Source: an uncultured Lysobacterales bacterium
GTDB lineage: Bacteria; Pseudomonadota; Gammaproteobacteria; Xanthomonadales; Xanthomonadaceae
Assembly: GCA_946886865.1 (NCBI GenBank)
Contig: CAMPJI010000006.1
Span: 1-58,743 of the forward strand
DNA: 58,743 nucleotides
Reading direction: 5' to 3'
A program made the position numbers and the translations under genes. The notes under the pieces were generated by a model. The model searched no databases, was not told where the DNA came from, and worked only from the letters and a program-made list of their open reading frames with translations. Numbering within the stretch: position 1 is the first letter of the stretch; each line of letters opens with the position of its first letter. Positions 1 to 12,161 of this stretch are shown in pieces.

Positions 1-941
<941 letters not shown>

Positions 942-993
942 TCGACCGACCATCGTTCTGCGTGCCCGCCGCTCAGCCCGTCATGTCCCCAGG

Positions 994-1178
994 CCGTCAT
1001 CCCGGCGAACGCCGGGATCCATCGTCGGGCAGCGTGCACACGCGCCCACGAACGACCGGCAGGCAACCACGACGTCCATGGATTCCCGCCTAAGCGGGAA
1101 TGACGGCCCCGGCAGGATGCGCGTGGGCGCAGCGCGCCTGCGTCCGGGATGGATCCCGGTTTCCGCCGGGATGACGGC
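994..1178. repeat. Three GTCATTCCCGC-type palindromic repeats
   Basis: Three imperfect copies of a short palindromic element lie at about 994-1023, 1075-1106 and 1146-1178. Each has the form GTCAT(T/C)CC(C/G)GC, a short loop, the complementary arm and ATCCATGG. The first reads outward in one orientation and the other two in the opposite one. The same element recurs at 14091-14264. Such elements are widespread extragenic repeats in proteobacteria. Here they fill most of the gap between two convergent genes (isomerase and speG) and could act as mRNA 3'-end stem-loops. No gene is visible in 942-1227. Confidence 0.8.
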
Positions 1179-1227
1179 AAGGAGCTTCCCAGCCAGCCCC
1201 CGGACCGGTCAGGCGAACCGCCGTCAG

Positions 1228-1791
1228 CTACGCGTCCCGCCGCCCCTCGTCGCTCCCCAGCGTCCGGTGCTGGAACAGCGCCATGCGGATGACGCTGCGG
1301 TAGCGGCCGTCGCTGAAGTATTCGTCCACCAGCAGCCCTTCGCGCTGGAATCCCGCCCGCTCGTAGATGCGGATCGCCTGCGCGTTGTCCACGTCCACCA
1401 GCAGGTAGAGCTTGTAGAGGTTGAGTACGCGGAAGGCGTAGTTGATGGCGCGGTGCGTGGCGGCGGTGGCGAAGCCGCGGCCCTGGTGTTCGGGCGAGAT
1501 CATGATCAGAAACTCGGCGCGCCGGTGCAGGTGGTCGATCTCCACCAGCTCCACCAGCCCGACCCGCTCGCCGCCCGCGTCCTCGACGATGAACCGGCGC
1601 TCGGACTGGTCGTGGATGTGCTTGCGGTACAGCTCCTCCAGCTCGACGAACGACTCGTACGGCTCCTCGAACCAGTAGCCCATCACGCTGCGGTTGTTGT
1701 TGAGCACGTGGACAAAATGCAGGTCGCCGCGTTCCAGCGGGCGCAGGGTGACGCGGGGCATTTCGGGGGCGGGATCGGCGGCGGTTTCCAT
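1228..1791 (-). CDS. speG: Spermidine N1-acetyltransferase (GNAT family)
   Basis: Acetylates polyamines with acetyl-CoA, preventing toxic spermidine accumulation under stress. The protein carries the SpeG signature almost unchanged from the enterobacterial enzyme: [22 protein letters not shown], the [11 protein letters not shown] block, [15 protein letters not shown], the acetyl-CoA loop PEHQGRGFA, then [10 protein letters not shown] and IRMALFQH near the end. The ATG at 1791 is chosen, giving 187 residues, close to the family's usual 170-190; an in-frame GTG lies at 1809 and an internal ATG at 1761, so the exact start is uncertain. It is divergent from the small acidic protein gene. Function by homology is strong. 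Confidence 0.9.
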   Translation of the reverse strand: METAADPAPEMPRVTLRPLERGDLHFVHVLNNNRSVMGYWFEEPYESFVELEELYRKHIHDQSERRFIVEDAGGERVGLVELVEIDHLHRRAEFLIMISPEHQGRGFATAATHRAINYAFRVLNLYKLYLLVDVDNAQAIRIYERAGFQREGLLVDEYFSDGRYRSVIRMALFQHRTLGSDEGRRDA

Positions 1792-1893
1792 GCCGCCAAG
1801 GTACTCCACGGACGGCGATACCGCGCATCACCGTCACGCGTTTTTAGCCTCGCGCTGCCTAGCCTGCAGTCCCCCACCGCGACAGGCCCCGAC

Positions 1894-2193
1894 ATGCCCC
1901 AGCTCCGCATCCGCATCACCGGCGACGACGACCAGGCGCGCGCCATCGGCAACCTGCTCAACAGCATCGACGGCATCGAGCACGTCGAGGAAATCGGCGA
2001 CCTGATGCCGCACATGGACGACGCCGATTCCAGCTCGGCGGGCCTGAGCGACCTCAACGGCGACGACACCCACACGCTGGAAATCGAGGCCCCCAACCCG
2101 TCCACCGCCAACAAGGTGCGGCAGGCCGTGGAGGCGCTGGCGTTCGACCTGGGCGTGCTGGTGGAATTCGAGTCCGACGAGGACGAGGACTGA
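1894..2193 (+). CDS. Small acidic protein of unknown function
   Basis: A 99-residue protein I cannot name. It begins MPQLRIRITGDDDQARAIGNLL and ends in an acidic tail (EFESDEDED). The layout of beta strand, helix, strand, helix, strand suggests a small ferredoxin-like alpha/beta fold. No signal peptide or membrane segment is visible. The reading frame is open far upstream (to about 817), but codons before 1894 run through the repeats and antisense to speG, so the ATG after CAGGCCCCGAC is preferred. It is followed after 60 bases by the molybdoenzyme gene on the same strand and could be co-transcribed with it. Confidence 0.65.
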   Translation: MPQLRIRITGDDDQARAIGNLLNSIDGIEHVEEIGDLMPHMDDADSSSAGLSDLNGDDTHTLEIEAPNPSTANKVRQAVEALAFDLGVLVEFESDEDED

Positions 2194-2253
2194 CCCCATG
2201 CCGTGACGCCGGGCGGGGCTAAGATGCCCGGGCCTCCCGACCGCCGGTCCGCC

Positions 2254-4589
<2,336 letters not shown>

Positions 4590-4593
<4 letters not shown>

Positions 4594-4880
4594 GCGACGC
4601 CGACCGCACCGACGCACCGACCGCCTCCGTGACCCCCATCGGCAAGCCCGACGAACCGGGCCTGCGCCTGCTTCGCCTGCTGGCCGACGAGGACGGGCAG
4701 TCGATCCACCGCGTCGCGCGCAAGCTGGACATGGGCCTGAGCGAGTTGCAGCGGCTGCTGTCGGCGCTGGGCAACGACCCGCGCTTCGACGGCCTGGACC
4801 TGGTCACCACCAGCCGCGACGGCGAGCGCCTGACCCTGTGGCTGACCGAGAAGGGCAAGCGCTTGTGCGCGAACCGCTGA
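4590..4880 (+). CDS. Small winged-helix-like protein between the molybdoenzyme and fdhD
   Basis: A 96-residue protein translated from an ATG that overlaps the molybdoenzyme stop codon. After a disordered N-terminus, residues about 27-60 (LRLLRLLADED, VARKLDMGLSELQRLLSAL) look like a helix-turn-helix, followed by a hairpin-like segment (LTLWLTEKGKRL), together resembling a small winged helix of MarR/ArsR size. This is inference from pattern; I do not recognise a named family. Its 3' end contains the ribosome-binding site and start of fdhD, so the three genes are translationally coupled. It may regulate the operon or act as an accessory protein; nothing in the sequence decides this. Confidence 0.7.
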
Positions 4881-5677
4881 GCCCGGCGCTCCGACACGTA
4901 CACCGCCTGCGCTTCGACGGCGACACGCCCGCCCGCGGCGACACCGACACCGTCATCGCCGAGACGGCCATCGCGCTGCTCTACAACGGTCAGCCCCACG
5001 CCGTGATGATGGCCACCCCGGCCGACCTCGTTGATTTCGCACTCGGCTTCGCGCTCAGCGAAGGCGTCGTCGGTGACCCGGACGAGTTCACCCTGGTCGA
5101 TACCGTGCGCCACGCCGACGGCGTCGCGCTGCACGGCGCCATCCCGCAGGCACGGTTCGATGCACTCGACACGCGGCGTCGCGGGCTGGCCGGCCGCAGC
5201 GGTTGCGGGCTGTGCGGGGTCGAATCCATCGACGTCGCGATGCGTCCGCCACCCACGGTCGCGGCCACCGCACGCTTCACCCGCCGCGACGTGGCGACCG
5301 CGCTCGACCGGCTGGCCACGCGGCAACCGCTCAACGATGCCAGTGGAGGCGTGCATGCAGCCGGGTTCTTTGACCCCTGCGCGGGCACGCTGGTGGTGCG
5401 CGAGGACGTCGGCCGGCACAACGCGCTGGACAAACTGGCCGGCGCGCTGGCCCGCGCGGGCACCGCCCCGTCGGCGGGGCTCCTCGTCATCACCTCGCGC
5501 GCCTCGTACGAGATGGTGCACAAGGCCGCGACCTGTGGCTTCGGCTTGCTGGTGGCGATTTCCGCGCCGACCGATCTGGCGGTCCGCACGGCCGACACGG
5601 CGGGCATGACGCTGGCCGCCTTCGCGCGTGGCGATGCGCTCAATGTCTATACCCATCCCGGGCGTCTACGGGACTGA
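4865..5677 (+). CDS. fdhD: Formate dehydrogenase accessory sulfurtransferase FdhD
   Basis: Transfers sulfur from IscS to the Mo-bisMGD cofactor of formate dehydrogenase-type enzymes, which need the sulfido ligand for activity. The GTG at 4865 is chosen: GAGAAGGG lies about 8 bases upstream inside the preceding gene, and the resulting 270-residue length matches the family. The signature is ETAIALLYNG, then PADLVDFALGFALSEG, the sulfur-transferring CxxC in RSGCGLCGVE (C114 and C117), GGVHAAGFFD, VREDVGRHNALDKL and the ITSRASYEMVHKAA block. It overlaps the 3' end of the small winged-helix gene by 16 bases and closes a three-gene unit with its likely client enzyme. Confidence 0.95.
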   Translation: MREPLSPALRHVHRLRFDGDTPARGDTDTVIAETAIALLYNGQPHAVMMATPADLVDFALGFALSEGVVGDPDEFTLVDTVRHADGVALHGAIPQARFDALDTRRRGLAGRSGCGLCGVESIDVAMRPPPTVAATARFTRRDVATALDRLATRQPLNDASGGVHAAGFFDPCAGTLVVREDVGRHNALDKLAGALARAGTAPSAGLLVITSRASYEMVHKAATCGFGLLVAISAPTDLAVRTADTAGMTLAAFARGDALNVYTHPGRLRD

Positions 5678-5787
5678 GCAAGCGGGCTGGCCGACCGGGC
5701 CCACCGGCCCATGCCGCGCTGCACGAGCCCCGCTATGCTCGGCCGCACCCCGCGCGGACCGGCCGCGCGATCCACAGGACCCGATCG

Positions 5788-7602
5788 ATGCGCCCCACCC
5801 TGCTAGCCGCCGCCCTGCTCACCGCCACCCTGTCGCTGCCGGCCTGCCAGCCGCAGTCGCCTGCCCCGGCCGACACCGCCACGCAGCCCGAAGCGAAAAC
5901 CGACGCCCAGGCCGATGCCCGCTTCGCCGAGCTGGCCCAGCGCTGGCTGGACGGCTGGCTGGCGCTGAACCCGGTCGCGGCCACGCAGATCGGCGACCAC
6001 CGCTTCGACGACCAGGTCGACGACCTCAGCGCCGCCGGGCGGCAGAAGGCCCTGGACTTCAGCAAAAGCATGCTGGCCGAGCTGGAGGCCATCGACGTGG
6101 CCACGCTGTCGCGCGAGAACCAGGTGGATGCCGCGATCCTGCGCAACCAGCTGCGCGGCGAGATCTGGAACACCGAAACCCTGCAGTCGTGGGCGTGGGA
6201 CCCGCAGGCGTATACCGGCCTGGCGGGCGGTGCGATCTACAACCTGATGGCGCGCGAGTTCGCGCCGATGCCGCAACGCCTGAACGCCGCCGCCGCGCGC
6301 ATGGAGAAGATTCCGCAGGTCTTCGTGCAGATGCGCGAGAACATCGACCCCGCCCGCGTCCCGAAGATCCACGCCGAGACCGTCGCCAGGCAGAACGCCG
6401 GCGTGCTCAGCCTGATCGACCAGCTGGTGATGCCGGCAGCCGGCCAGCTGCAGGGCGCCGACCGCGAACGCCTGGACGCCGCCGTCGCCACCCTGCGCGA
6501 GGCCGTGGCCGAACACCAGGCGTGGCTGGACGACACCCTGGTGCCCAATGCCAACGGCGAGTTCCGCATCGGCCAGGCGCTGTACGACCAGAAGCTGCAG
6601 TTCTCGCTCAACGCCTCGCTGTCGCGCGAGGAGATCAAGCAGCGCGCGACGGCGGAAATCGAGCGCGTGCGCGAGGAGATGTACGGGATCGCCCGCACCG
6701 TGCTGGCCGACCGCGAAGACGCACCGGAGCTGCCCGACGCGCCCAGCGCCGCGCAGCAGCAGCGCGCCATCGAGGCGGCGCTGGAGCTGGCCTACGCCGA
6801 CCGCCCCGCGCGCGAGGACGTGGTCGAACTGGCGACGGAAACCACCCAGGTCGCCACCGACTTTGTGCGCGAAAAGGACCTGGTCACGGTGCCCGACGAC
6901 CCGGTGAAGATCATCCTGATGCCGGAGTTCCAGCAGGGCGTGGCGGTGGCGTACTGCGATTCGCCCGGCCCGCTCGACAAGGGCCTGGACACCTTCTACG
7001 CGGTGTCGCCGATCCCCGAGGAGTGGACGGATGAGCAGGTCGACTCGTTCCTGCGCGAATACAACACACGCATGATCCACCTGCTGTCGATCCACGAGGC
7101 GATGCCGGGCCACTACCTGGAAGGCGCGCATTCGGCCGACCACCCCTCGACCCTGCGCGCAGTGCTGCGCTCGGGCCCGTTCGCCGAGGGCTGGGCGGTG
7201 TACACCGAGGACGTGATGGCCGACGCCGGCTACTACGACAGCGACCCGCTGTTCCGCCTGGTGCAGCTGAAGTTCTACCTGCGCAGCGTGTCCAACGCGA
7301 TCCTCGACCAGGGCATCCACGTCGACAACTGGACCCGCGAGCAGGCCATGGACCTGATGGTCAACCAGACCTTCCAGCAGGAGCGCGAGGCCGCCGGCAA
7401 GTGGGTGCGTGCGCAGCTGACCTCCGCGCAGCTGCCGACGTACTTCGTCGGCGCGCAGGAGCACTTCGACATGCGCAAGGCGGTCGAGGCGCGCGACGGC
7501 GACGCGTTCAACCTCAAGGCCTACCACGACGCCGTGCTGTCCCACGGCGCCCCGCCGGTGCGCTACGTGCGTCAGCTGATGCTGGACGAACCGATCCAGT
7601 GA
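5788..7602 (+). CDS. DUF885 family lipoprotein, putative metallopeptidase-like
   Basis: A 604-residue envelope protein. The N-terminus MRPTLLAAALLTATLSLPAC is a lipoprotein signal with the lipobox cysteine at position 20, followed by an Ala/Pro-rich linker. The rest is a helical DUF885 domain, recognised by HEAMPGHYLEG (about residues 435-445), a HExxxGH-like putative zinc site, and by FAEGWAVYTEDVM about 30 residues later, which can supply a further ligand. DUF885 proteins are abundant in xanthomonads and are generally predicted, not proven, to be peptidases. A TATGCT -10-like sequence lies near 5733. The gene stands alone and its 3' end is followed by a palindromic repeat cluster. Confidence 0.85.
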   Translation: MRPTLLAAALLTATLSLPACQPQSPAPADTATQPEAKTDAQADARFAELAQRWLDGWLALNPVAATQIGDHRFDDQVDDLSAAGRQKALDFSKSMLAELEAIDVATLSRENQVDAAILRNQLRGEIWNTETLQSWAWDPQAYTGLAGGAIYNLMAREFAPMPQRLNAAAARMEKIPQVFVQMRENIDPARVPKIHAETVARQNAGVLSLIDQLVMPAAGQLQGADRERLDAAVATLREAVAEHQAWLDDTLVPNANGEFRIGQALYDQKLQFSLNASLSREEIKQRATAEIERVREEMYGIARTVLADREDAPELPDAPSAAQQQRAIEAALELAYADRPAREDVVELATETTQVATDFVREKDLVTVPDDPVKIILMPEFQQGVAVAYCDSPGPLDKGLDTFYAVSPIPEEWTDEQVDSFLREYNTRMIHLLSIHEAMPGHYLEGAHSADHPSTLRAVLRSGPFAEGWAVYTEDVMADAGYYDSDPLFRLVQLKFYLRSVSNAILDQGIHVDNWTREQAMDLMVNQTFQQEREAAGKWVRAQLTSAQLPTYFVGAQEHFDMRKAVEARDGDAFNLKAYHDAVLSHGAPPVRYVRQLMLDEPIQ

Positions 7603-7643
7603 TTCACGGCCGCGGGCGTGCAAACCGCACGCCCGCGGGCGCT

Positions 7644-7830
7644 TGTAGGAGCGGCTTCAGCCGCGATCAAAGTTCGGGGTGCTTGTAGGAGCGACGTAAG
7701 TCGCGACCGGAACACATTTGCGACGCATGCGTGCTTATCGGTCGCGACTTACGTCGCTCCTACAAAGGTTCCGATTTGACTGCACGGCGTACTAAATGGC
7801 GGTCGCGGCTGAAGCCGCTCCTGCAAGGGC
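7644..7830. repeat. Cluster of four GTAGGAGCG palindromic (REP) elements
   Basis: Four REP units in head-to-head arrangement: GTAGGAGCGGCTTCAGCC at about 7644-7667, GTAGGAGCGACGTAAGTC at 7684-7710, then reverse-complement copies of the GACGTAAGTC type (7739-7766) and the GGCTTCAGCC type (7800-7828). Each unit is a GTAG-headed hairpin. The two central and the two outer copies match in type, so the cluster is a nested palindrome that could fold into one long stem-loop. It lies between convergent genes (DUF885 lipoprotein and GFA). The GTAG head is the hallmark of the REP family mobilised by RAYT transposases; no RAYT is in the window. Confidence 0.9.
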
Positions 7831-7849
7831 AAGCGGCCCGCGTCCGGGG

Positions 7850-8200
7850 TCAGAACCGGCTGCCGTCCACCTGCACGACCTTGAGCGTCGCCAGGTCCAC
7901 TCCCTCCAGGCAGCGCACGTTGACCGCGGCCATCGCCGCCCCGTCGGGGCCCACGCCTTCGCCGAATGGCGCGATGCCGCAGGTCGGGCAGAAGTGGTGG
8001 GCGATCTTCTTCGTGTTGAAGCGGTAGGTGGACAGTCCGGCTTCCGGCGTCGACAGCCGCAATGCCTCGCGCGGTGCGAACCACAGCAGACCGCCGCGCT
8101 TGCGGCACATCGAGCAGTTGCAGTCGATGGCCTGGTCGATCTCGCCGTCGACCTCGAATGCGACTCCGCCGCAGTGGCAGCGTCCCTGATACGTGGGCAT
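7850..8200 (-). CDS. GFA-family (CENP-V/GFA fold) zinc protein
   Basis: A 116-residue protein of the glutathione-dependent formaldehyde-activating (GFA) family. The zinc-binding cysteines are all present: CHCGG near the N-terminus, CNCSMCRKRG in the middle and CPTCGIAPFG near residue 80. Members bind zinc and often small thiol adducts, but most, including this one, have no proven reaction. The start at 8200 is chosen over an in-frame codon at 8239 because the fold begins at MPTYQGRCHCGG. A second, more diverged GFA gene lies at 42333-42731. Confidence 0.85.
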   Translation of the reverse strand: MPTYQGRCHCGGVAFEVDGEIDQAIDCNCSMCRKRGGLLWFAPREALRLSTPEAGLSTYRFNTKKIAHHFCPTCGIAPFGEGVGPDGAAMAAVNVRCLEGVDLATLKVVQVDGSRF

Positions 8201-8294
8201 GGCTTCGCTCCTGGACTGGGGGCCGCAGGATAACGCCACGGCCGCTTAACCCGGCGGCGCTATCCTGCCGCCCTGCCCGCACAGGAGTTCCGCC

Positions 8295-8753
8295 ATGGCC
8301 ATGCACCCCGGCAGCACCGTGATCCCGACCCTGCGCTACCGCAACGCACTGGCGGCCATCGAATGGCTGTGCACGGCCCTCGGTTTCCGCCGCCACGCGG
8401 TGTACGCCGACGGCGACGTGGTGCACCACGCGCAACTGGTGCACGGCACCGGCATGGTCATGCTCGCCTCGGCGGACGTCGCCAGCGACTGGGGCCGGTT
8501 CTCGGCGCAACCTGACGAGGTCGGCGGGCGCGCCACGCAGAGTTGCTGCGTGATCGTGGACGATGCGGACGCGCACTACGCAACGGCCACGGCCGCCGGC
8601 GCCGAGATCGTGCTCGACATCGCCGACCAGGATTACGGCGGCCGCGGCTACGCCTGCCGCGACCTCGAGGGCCACCTGTGGTGGTTCGGCACCTACGACC
8701 CGTGGGCCCAACCCGATGGCGCGATGCACGACCGCGCGGACGGCGGCGCGTGA
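8295..8753 (+). CDS. VOC (glyoxalase/bleomycin resistance) superfamily protein
   Basis: A 152-residue protein with the paired beta-alpha-beta-beta-beta modules of the vicinal oxygen chelate fold. STVIPTLRYRNALAAIEWLCTALGF is the usual N-terminal module and the second module ends GYACRDLEGHLWWFGTYDPW, the PhnB-like C-terminal motif. No particular substrate can be assigned. A good ribosome-binding site (AGGAG) lies 10 bases ahead of the ATG. Its TGA stop overlaps the GTG start of the next gene, so the two are coupled. Confidence 0.82.
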   Translation: MAMHPGSTVIPTLRYRNALAAIEWLCTALGFRRHAVYADGDVVHHAQLVHGTGMVMLASADVASDWGRFSAQPDEVGGRATQSCCVIVDDADAHYATATAAGAEIVLDIADQDYGGRGYACRDLEGHLWWFGTYDPWAQPDGAMHDRADGGA

Positions 8754-9577
8754 GCGACCTGTTCGACGTTCCGCCCCGCGCCGTTGACGGCATCCGGGTG
8801 GGAATCGGTGGCTGGACGTATGCGCCGTGGCGGGGCGGGATGTTCTACCCCGACGGACTGGTGCAGCGGCGCGAGCTGGAATACGCCAGCCGCCACCTCA
8901 CCGCGATCGAGGTCAACGGTACGTACTACGGAGCCCAGAAGCCGGCGACGTATGCGCGATGGCGCGACGAGGTGCCGGACGGCTTCGTGTTCTCGGCCAA
9001 GGCGCCCAAGCGCATCGTGCACGCGCGCGACCTGTCACGCGTCGGCGGGCAGGTGGAGGATTTCATCGGCGGCATCGCCGAGCTGGGCGACCGCCTCGGC
9101 CCGCTGGTGTGGCAGTTCGACAGCGGCCAGCGCATCGAGCGCGAGCCCTTCGAAGCGTTCGTCGGGCAGCTGCCGGACACGGTGTCGGGCCGTCCGTTGC
9201 GGCACGTGCTGGACGTCCGCGATGCCGCGTTCGTCGATGCGGCCTATGTCGAGCTCGCGCGCCGCCACGGTCTGGCGATCGTCTGCACCGACTCGCCCGA
9301 CCACCCGAACCTGGCCGACGTGACGGCCGATTTCGTCTATGCGCGCCTGATGCGGTCACGCGATGGCATCGCTACCGGCTACAGCCGCGACGAACTCGAT
9401 GCGTGGGCCGGGCGTGCGCGCCAGTGGGCGGACGGCACCGCACCCGACGACCTGCCACGGCTGACGGCGCCGGCTGCGAAACGGCCACGCGACGTGTTCA
9501 TCTTCTTCATCAGTGCGGCCAAGCACCGCAACCCCGCTGCGGCCATGGCGCTGCTGGCGCGCCTGGGCGCGACATGA
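8750..9577 (+). CDS. DUF72 family protein (TIM-barrel)
   Basis: A 275-residue member of DUF72, a TIM-barrel family of unknown function seen in most bacteria. Typical markers: IRVGIGGWTYAPWRGGMFYP at the N-terminus, the EVNGTYYG strand, FSAKAPKRIVH, VWQFDSGQ, and VFIFFISAAKHRNPAAAM at the C-terminal end of the barrel. The GTG at 8750 is chosen because it overlaps the stop of the VOC gene (GTGA) and places the conserved RVGIGGW block at residue 15. The frame upstream of this is the shadow of the VOC gene. Confidence 0.85.
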   Translation: MSDLFDVPPRAVDGIRVGIGGWTYAPWRGGMFYPDGLVQRRELEYASRHLTAIEVNGTYYGAQKPATYARWRDEVPDGFVFSAKAPKRIVHARDLSRVGGQVEDFIGGIAELGDRLGPLVWQFDSGQRIEREPFEAFVGQLPDTVSGRPLRHVLDVRDAAFVDAAYVELARRHGLAIVCTDSPDHPNLADVTADFVYARLMRSRDGIATGYSRDELDAWAGRARQWADGTAPDDLPRLTAPAAKRPRDVFIFFISAAKHRNPAAAMALLARLGAT

Positions 9578-9735
9578 GCCCACCGGCGCGGCCAGCCCGG
9601 ATGAGGTCGAATGGGCCTTCCGGCACATGCCCGTTACGCGGGGAGCCCGCCACGCTGCCGGGGCTGTCCACCCAACGAAGGTCCGGACACGGGCACGGAA
9701 CGGTCCAGAGCTTCCCTGACGCGAGGATGCACGCC

Positions 9736-10713
9736 ATGAACAGCCGCCGGGATTTCCTGACCACCGCCTCCCTTGCCGCCGCAGGGTTCGCGCTGGCACC
9801 GCTGGCCGCCTGCAGCCAGGACCGGCCCACGCCGGCCGCACCGGCCACCGCATCGCCTGCCACGCCACCCGCGCCCGCCGCGCAGGCCGGCACGCTCATC
9901 ACCCGCACCATCCCCGCGACCGGCGAGGCGGTGCCCGTCATCGGCATGGGCACCTCCGGCAGTTTCGAGGTGCCGCCGGGCTCGGCGGAATACGACGCGC
10001 TCAAGCAGGTGCTGCAGACCTTCTTCGACGGCGGCGGCACGCTGATCGACACCTCGCCCAACTACGGCAATGCCGACACGGTGCTGGGCGAGTTGCTGGC
10101 GGCAGGTGGGCATCGCGACAGGTGCTTCCTCGCCACCAAGATCGCCGCCGACGACCGCGCGTCGGCCGAGGCGCAGTGGGCCGAATCGCTTCGGCGGCTC
10201 AAGACCGACAAGGTCGAGCTGCTGCAGGTCCATAACCTGCGCGCGTGGGAGATCCAGCTGCCCTACGCGCACGAGCTGAAGGCGCAGGGCCTGACGAAGT
10301 ACGTCGGCCTGACCCATTTCGTCGACAACGCCCACGAGGAGCTCGCGGACCTCATGCGCCGAGAGAAGCCGGACTTCGTGCAGATCAACTATGCCGTCGG
10401 CGCACCGGCCGCGGCGCGCACGGTGTTTCCGGTCGCGCAGGAGCTGGGCATCGCGGTGCTGGTCAACCGCGCGTTCGACGACGGCAAGCTGTTCGCGCAG
10501 GTCGCCGACAGGCCACTGCCGGGTTGGGCCGCCGACATCGGTGTCGACTCATGGGCGCAGATGTTCCTGAAGTTCGCCATCAGCCACCCCGCCGTCACCG
10601 CGGTGATCCCCGCCACGGGCAAGCCGCACCGCCAGGCCGACAACCTGCAGGGCGGGGTCGGGTCGCTGCTCAGCCAGGCCCAGCAGGACGAACTGACGGC
10701 GATGTTCGCCTGA
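9736..10713 (+). CDS. Tat-exported lipoprotein aldo/keto reductase
   Basis: A 325-residue aldo/keto reductase preceded by a twin-arginine signal: NSRRDFLTTASLAAAGFALA, then LAAC, a lipobox-like cysteine, and a Pro/Ala linker to about residue 50. The barrel follows: GTLIDTSPNYGNAD carries the Asp/Tyr of the catalytic set, then ATKIAADDR, VELLQVHNL, VGLTHF, FVQINYAVGAPAA and the cofactor-binding end AVIPATGKPHRQADN. Export through Tat fits folding with a nicotinamide cofactor in the cytoplasm. The ATG at 9736 is preferred to the ATG at 9727 because GAGG sits about 9 bases ahead and it places the RR motif at residues 4-5. Ten bases separate it from the transporter gene downstream. Confidence 0.85.
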   Translation: MNSRRDFLTTASLAAAGFALAPLAACSQDRPTPAAPATASPATPPAPAAQAGTLITRTIPATGEAVPVIGMGTSGSFEVPPGSAEYDALKQVLQTFFDGGGTLIDTSPNYGNADTVLGELLAAGGHRDRCFLATKIAADDRASAEAQWAESLRRLKTDKVELLQVHNLRAWEIQLPYAHELKAQGLTKYVGLTHFVDNAHEELADLMRREKPDFVQINYAVGAPAAARTVFPVAQELGIAVLVNRAFDDGKLFAQVADRPLPGWAADIGVDSWAQMFLKFAISHPAVTAVIPATGKPHRQADNLQGGVGSLLSQAQQDELTAMFA

Positions 10714-10723
10714 GCGGCGCGCA

Positions 10724-12034
10724 GTGACGACCGAGGCCACTGGGACGCTCCGGCGCTGGGTGTGCCGGGTGTTCGATGTCGAGCCCGACGAAGCCGGCGC
10801 GGTGCTGGCGGGCTTCGCGATGTTCTTCCTGCTGTTCGCCGGCTATTTCATGCTGCGCCCCGTTCGCGAAACCATGGGCATCGCCGGGGGCGTGGACAAC
10901 CTGCAGTGGCTGTTCACCGGCACGTTCCTGGCCACGCTCGCGGCGATGCCGCTGTTCGGGTGGATCGCGGGCCGCGTGCAGCGCCGACGCATCCTGTACT
11001 GGGTGTACGGCTTCTTCGCCAGCAACCTGCTGGCGTTCGGCGCCGGCCTCTGGCTGCAGCCGGACAACGTGTGGCTGGCGCGCACGTTCTACATCTGGCT
11101 GTCGGTCTTCAACCTGATCGCGATCTCGGTGGCGTGGAGCATCCTGGTCGATGTCTTCAGCGTGTCGCAGGCCAAGCGCCTGTTCGCGCTGATGGCCGGC
11201 GGCGCCAGCCTGGGCGGCCTCACCGGCCCGCTGCTGGGCATCGCGCTGGTCGGCCCGCTGGGCCACGGCGGGCTGGTGCTCTTGGCGGCGGTCCTGCTGC
11301 TGGCCTCGGCACTGGCGGCGCGCCGCGTGCACCACTGGCGCGACGCTCGCCCCCTGTCGGAGGGCGAGCAGGTGCAACGGCAGCAGAAGCTCGGTGGCAG
11401 CCCGTTGGCCGGCGCGACGGAGGTGCTGCGCTCGCCGTACCTGATGGGCATCGCGGTGTTCGTGCTGCTGCTGGCCAGTGTCAGCACGTTCCTTTATTTC
11501 GAGCAGGCGCGCCTGGTGGAAGCCACCTACCCCGACCCGGCCGACCAGACCCGGGTGTTCGGCACGATCGACTTCATCGTGCAGAGCCTGGCGATCCTGT
11601 CGCAGCTGTTCATCACCGGCCGGCTGGCGCGCACGCTGGGCGTGGGCGTGCTGCTGGTCGGCGTACCGCTGGTGACGGCCGTGGGCTTCCTGTGGCTGGC
11701 GTTCGCGCCGCTGTTCGCGGTGCTGGCGGTGGTGATGGTGGTGCGCCGCGCGGGCGAATACGCGTTCGTGCGGCCGGGCCGCGAGATGCTCTACACCGTG
11801 GTCGCGCCGGAGGCGAAGTACAAGGCCAAGAACTTCAACGACACCGTCGTCTACCGCGGCGCGGATGCGGTCAGCGCGTGGGTGAAGGCCGGCATCGACG
11901 CGGTGGCGAGTGCGCCGATGGCGGCCATGTTGATCGGCGCCGGGATCGCGGTGGCGTGGGGCGTGACCGGCGCCTCGCTGGCGCGCTCGCATTCGCGGCG
12001 CGCGCAGCCGATGCGGGACCCGGACCCGTTGTAG
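10724..12034 (+). CDS. MFS transporter, NTP/NDP-exchange (ADP/ATP antiporter-like) type
   Basis: A 436-residue polytopic membrane protein with about 12 predicted helices. The N-terminal FAMFFLLFAGYFMLRPVRETMG motif and the later RPGREMLYTVV and YKAKNFNDTVVYRG segments are the signatures of the free-living-bacterial relatives of plastid/Rickettsia ATP/ADP translocases. Whether it really exchanges nucleotides is unknown; many annotated members have other or no known cargo. The start is a GTG ten bases after the aldo/keto reductase stop. The stop codon (TAG at 12032-12034) lies inside a palindromic repeat, so the repeat defines the C-terminus. Confidence 0.8.
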   Translation: MTTEATGTLRRWVCRVFDVEPDEAGAVLAGFAMFFLLFAGYFMLRPVRETMGIAGGVDNLQWLFTGTFLATLAAMPLFGWIAGRVQRRRILYWVYGFFASNLLAFGAGLWLQPDNVWLARTFYIWLSVFNLIAISVAWSILVDVFSVSQAKRLFALMAGGASLGGLTGPLLGIALVGPLGHGGLVLLAAVLLLASALAARRVHHWRDARPLSEGEQVQRQQKLGGSPLAGATEVLRSPYLMGIAVFVLLLASVSTFLYFEQARLVEATYPDPADQTRVFGTIDFIVQSLAILSQLFITGRLARTLGVGVLLVGVPLVTAVGFLWLAFAPLFAVLAVVMVVRRAGEYAFVRPGREMLYTVVAPEAKYKAKNFNDTVVYRGADAVSAWVKAGIDAVASAPMAAMLIGAGIAVAWGVTGASLARSHSRRAQPMRDPDPL

Positions 12035-12153
12035 GAGCGGCTTCAGCCGCGAAGACCCACCGGACTTCCCTGCAGGAGCGACGTGAGTCGCGACCTGGAC
12101 CGCGCATACGACGCACGCGTGTCCCGGTCGCGACTCACGTCGCTCCTACAGAG
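12031..12153. repeat. Three GTAGGAGCG REP elements
   Basis: Units at about 12031-12054 (GGCTTCAGCC type, direct), 12070-12098 (GACGTGAGTC type, direct, with head changed to GCAG) and 12125-12153 (GACTCACGTC, reverse). The last two form a head-to-head pair with a roughly 30-base spacer. The first supplies the stop codon of the transporter gene. The cluster lies between convergent genes. Confidence 0.88.
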
Positions 12154-12161
12154 GGAGTCCC

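Noticed and set aside
7644..7830. CRISPR array
   Set aside because: The repeats are palindromic, mirrored and unevenly spaced; no cas genes.
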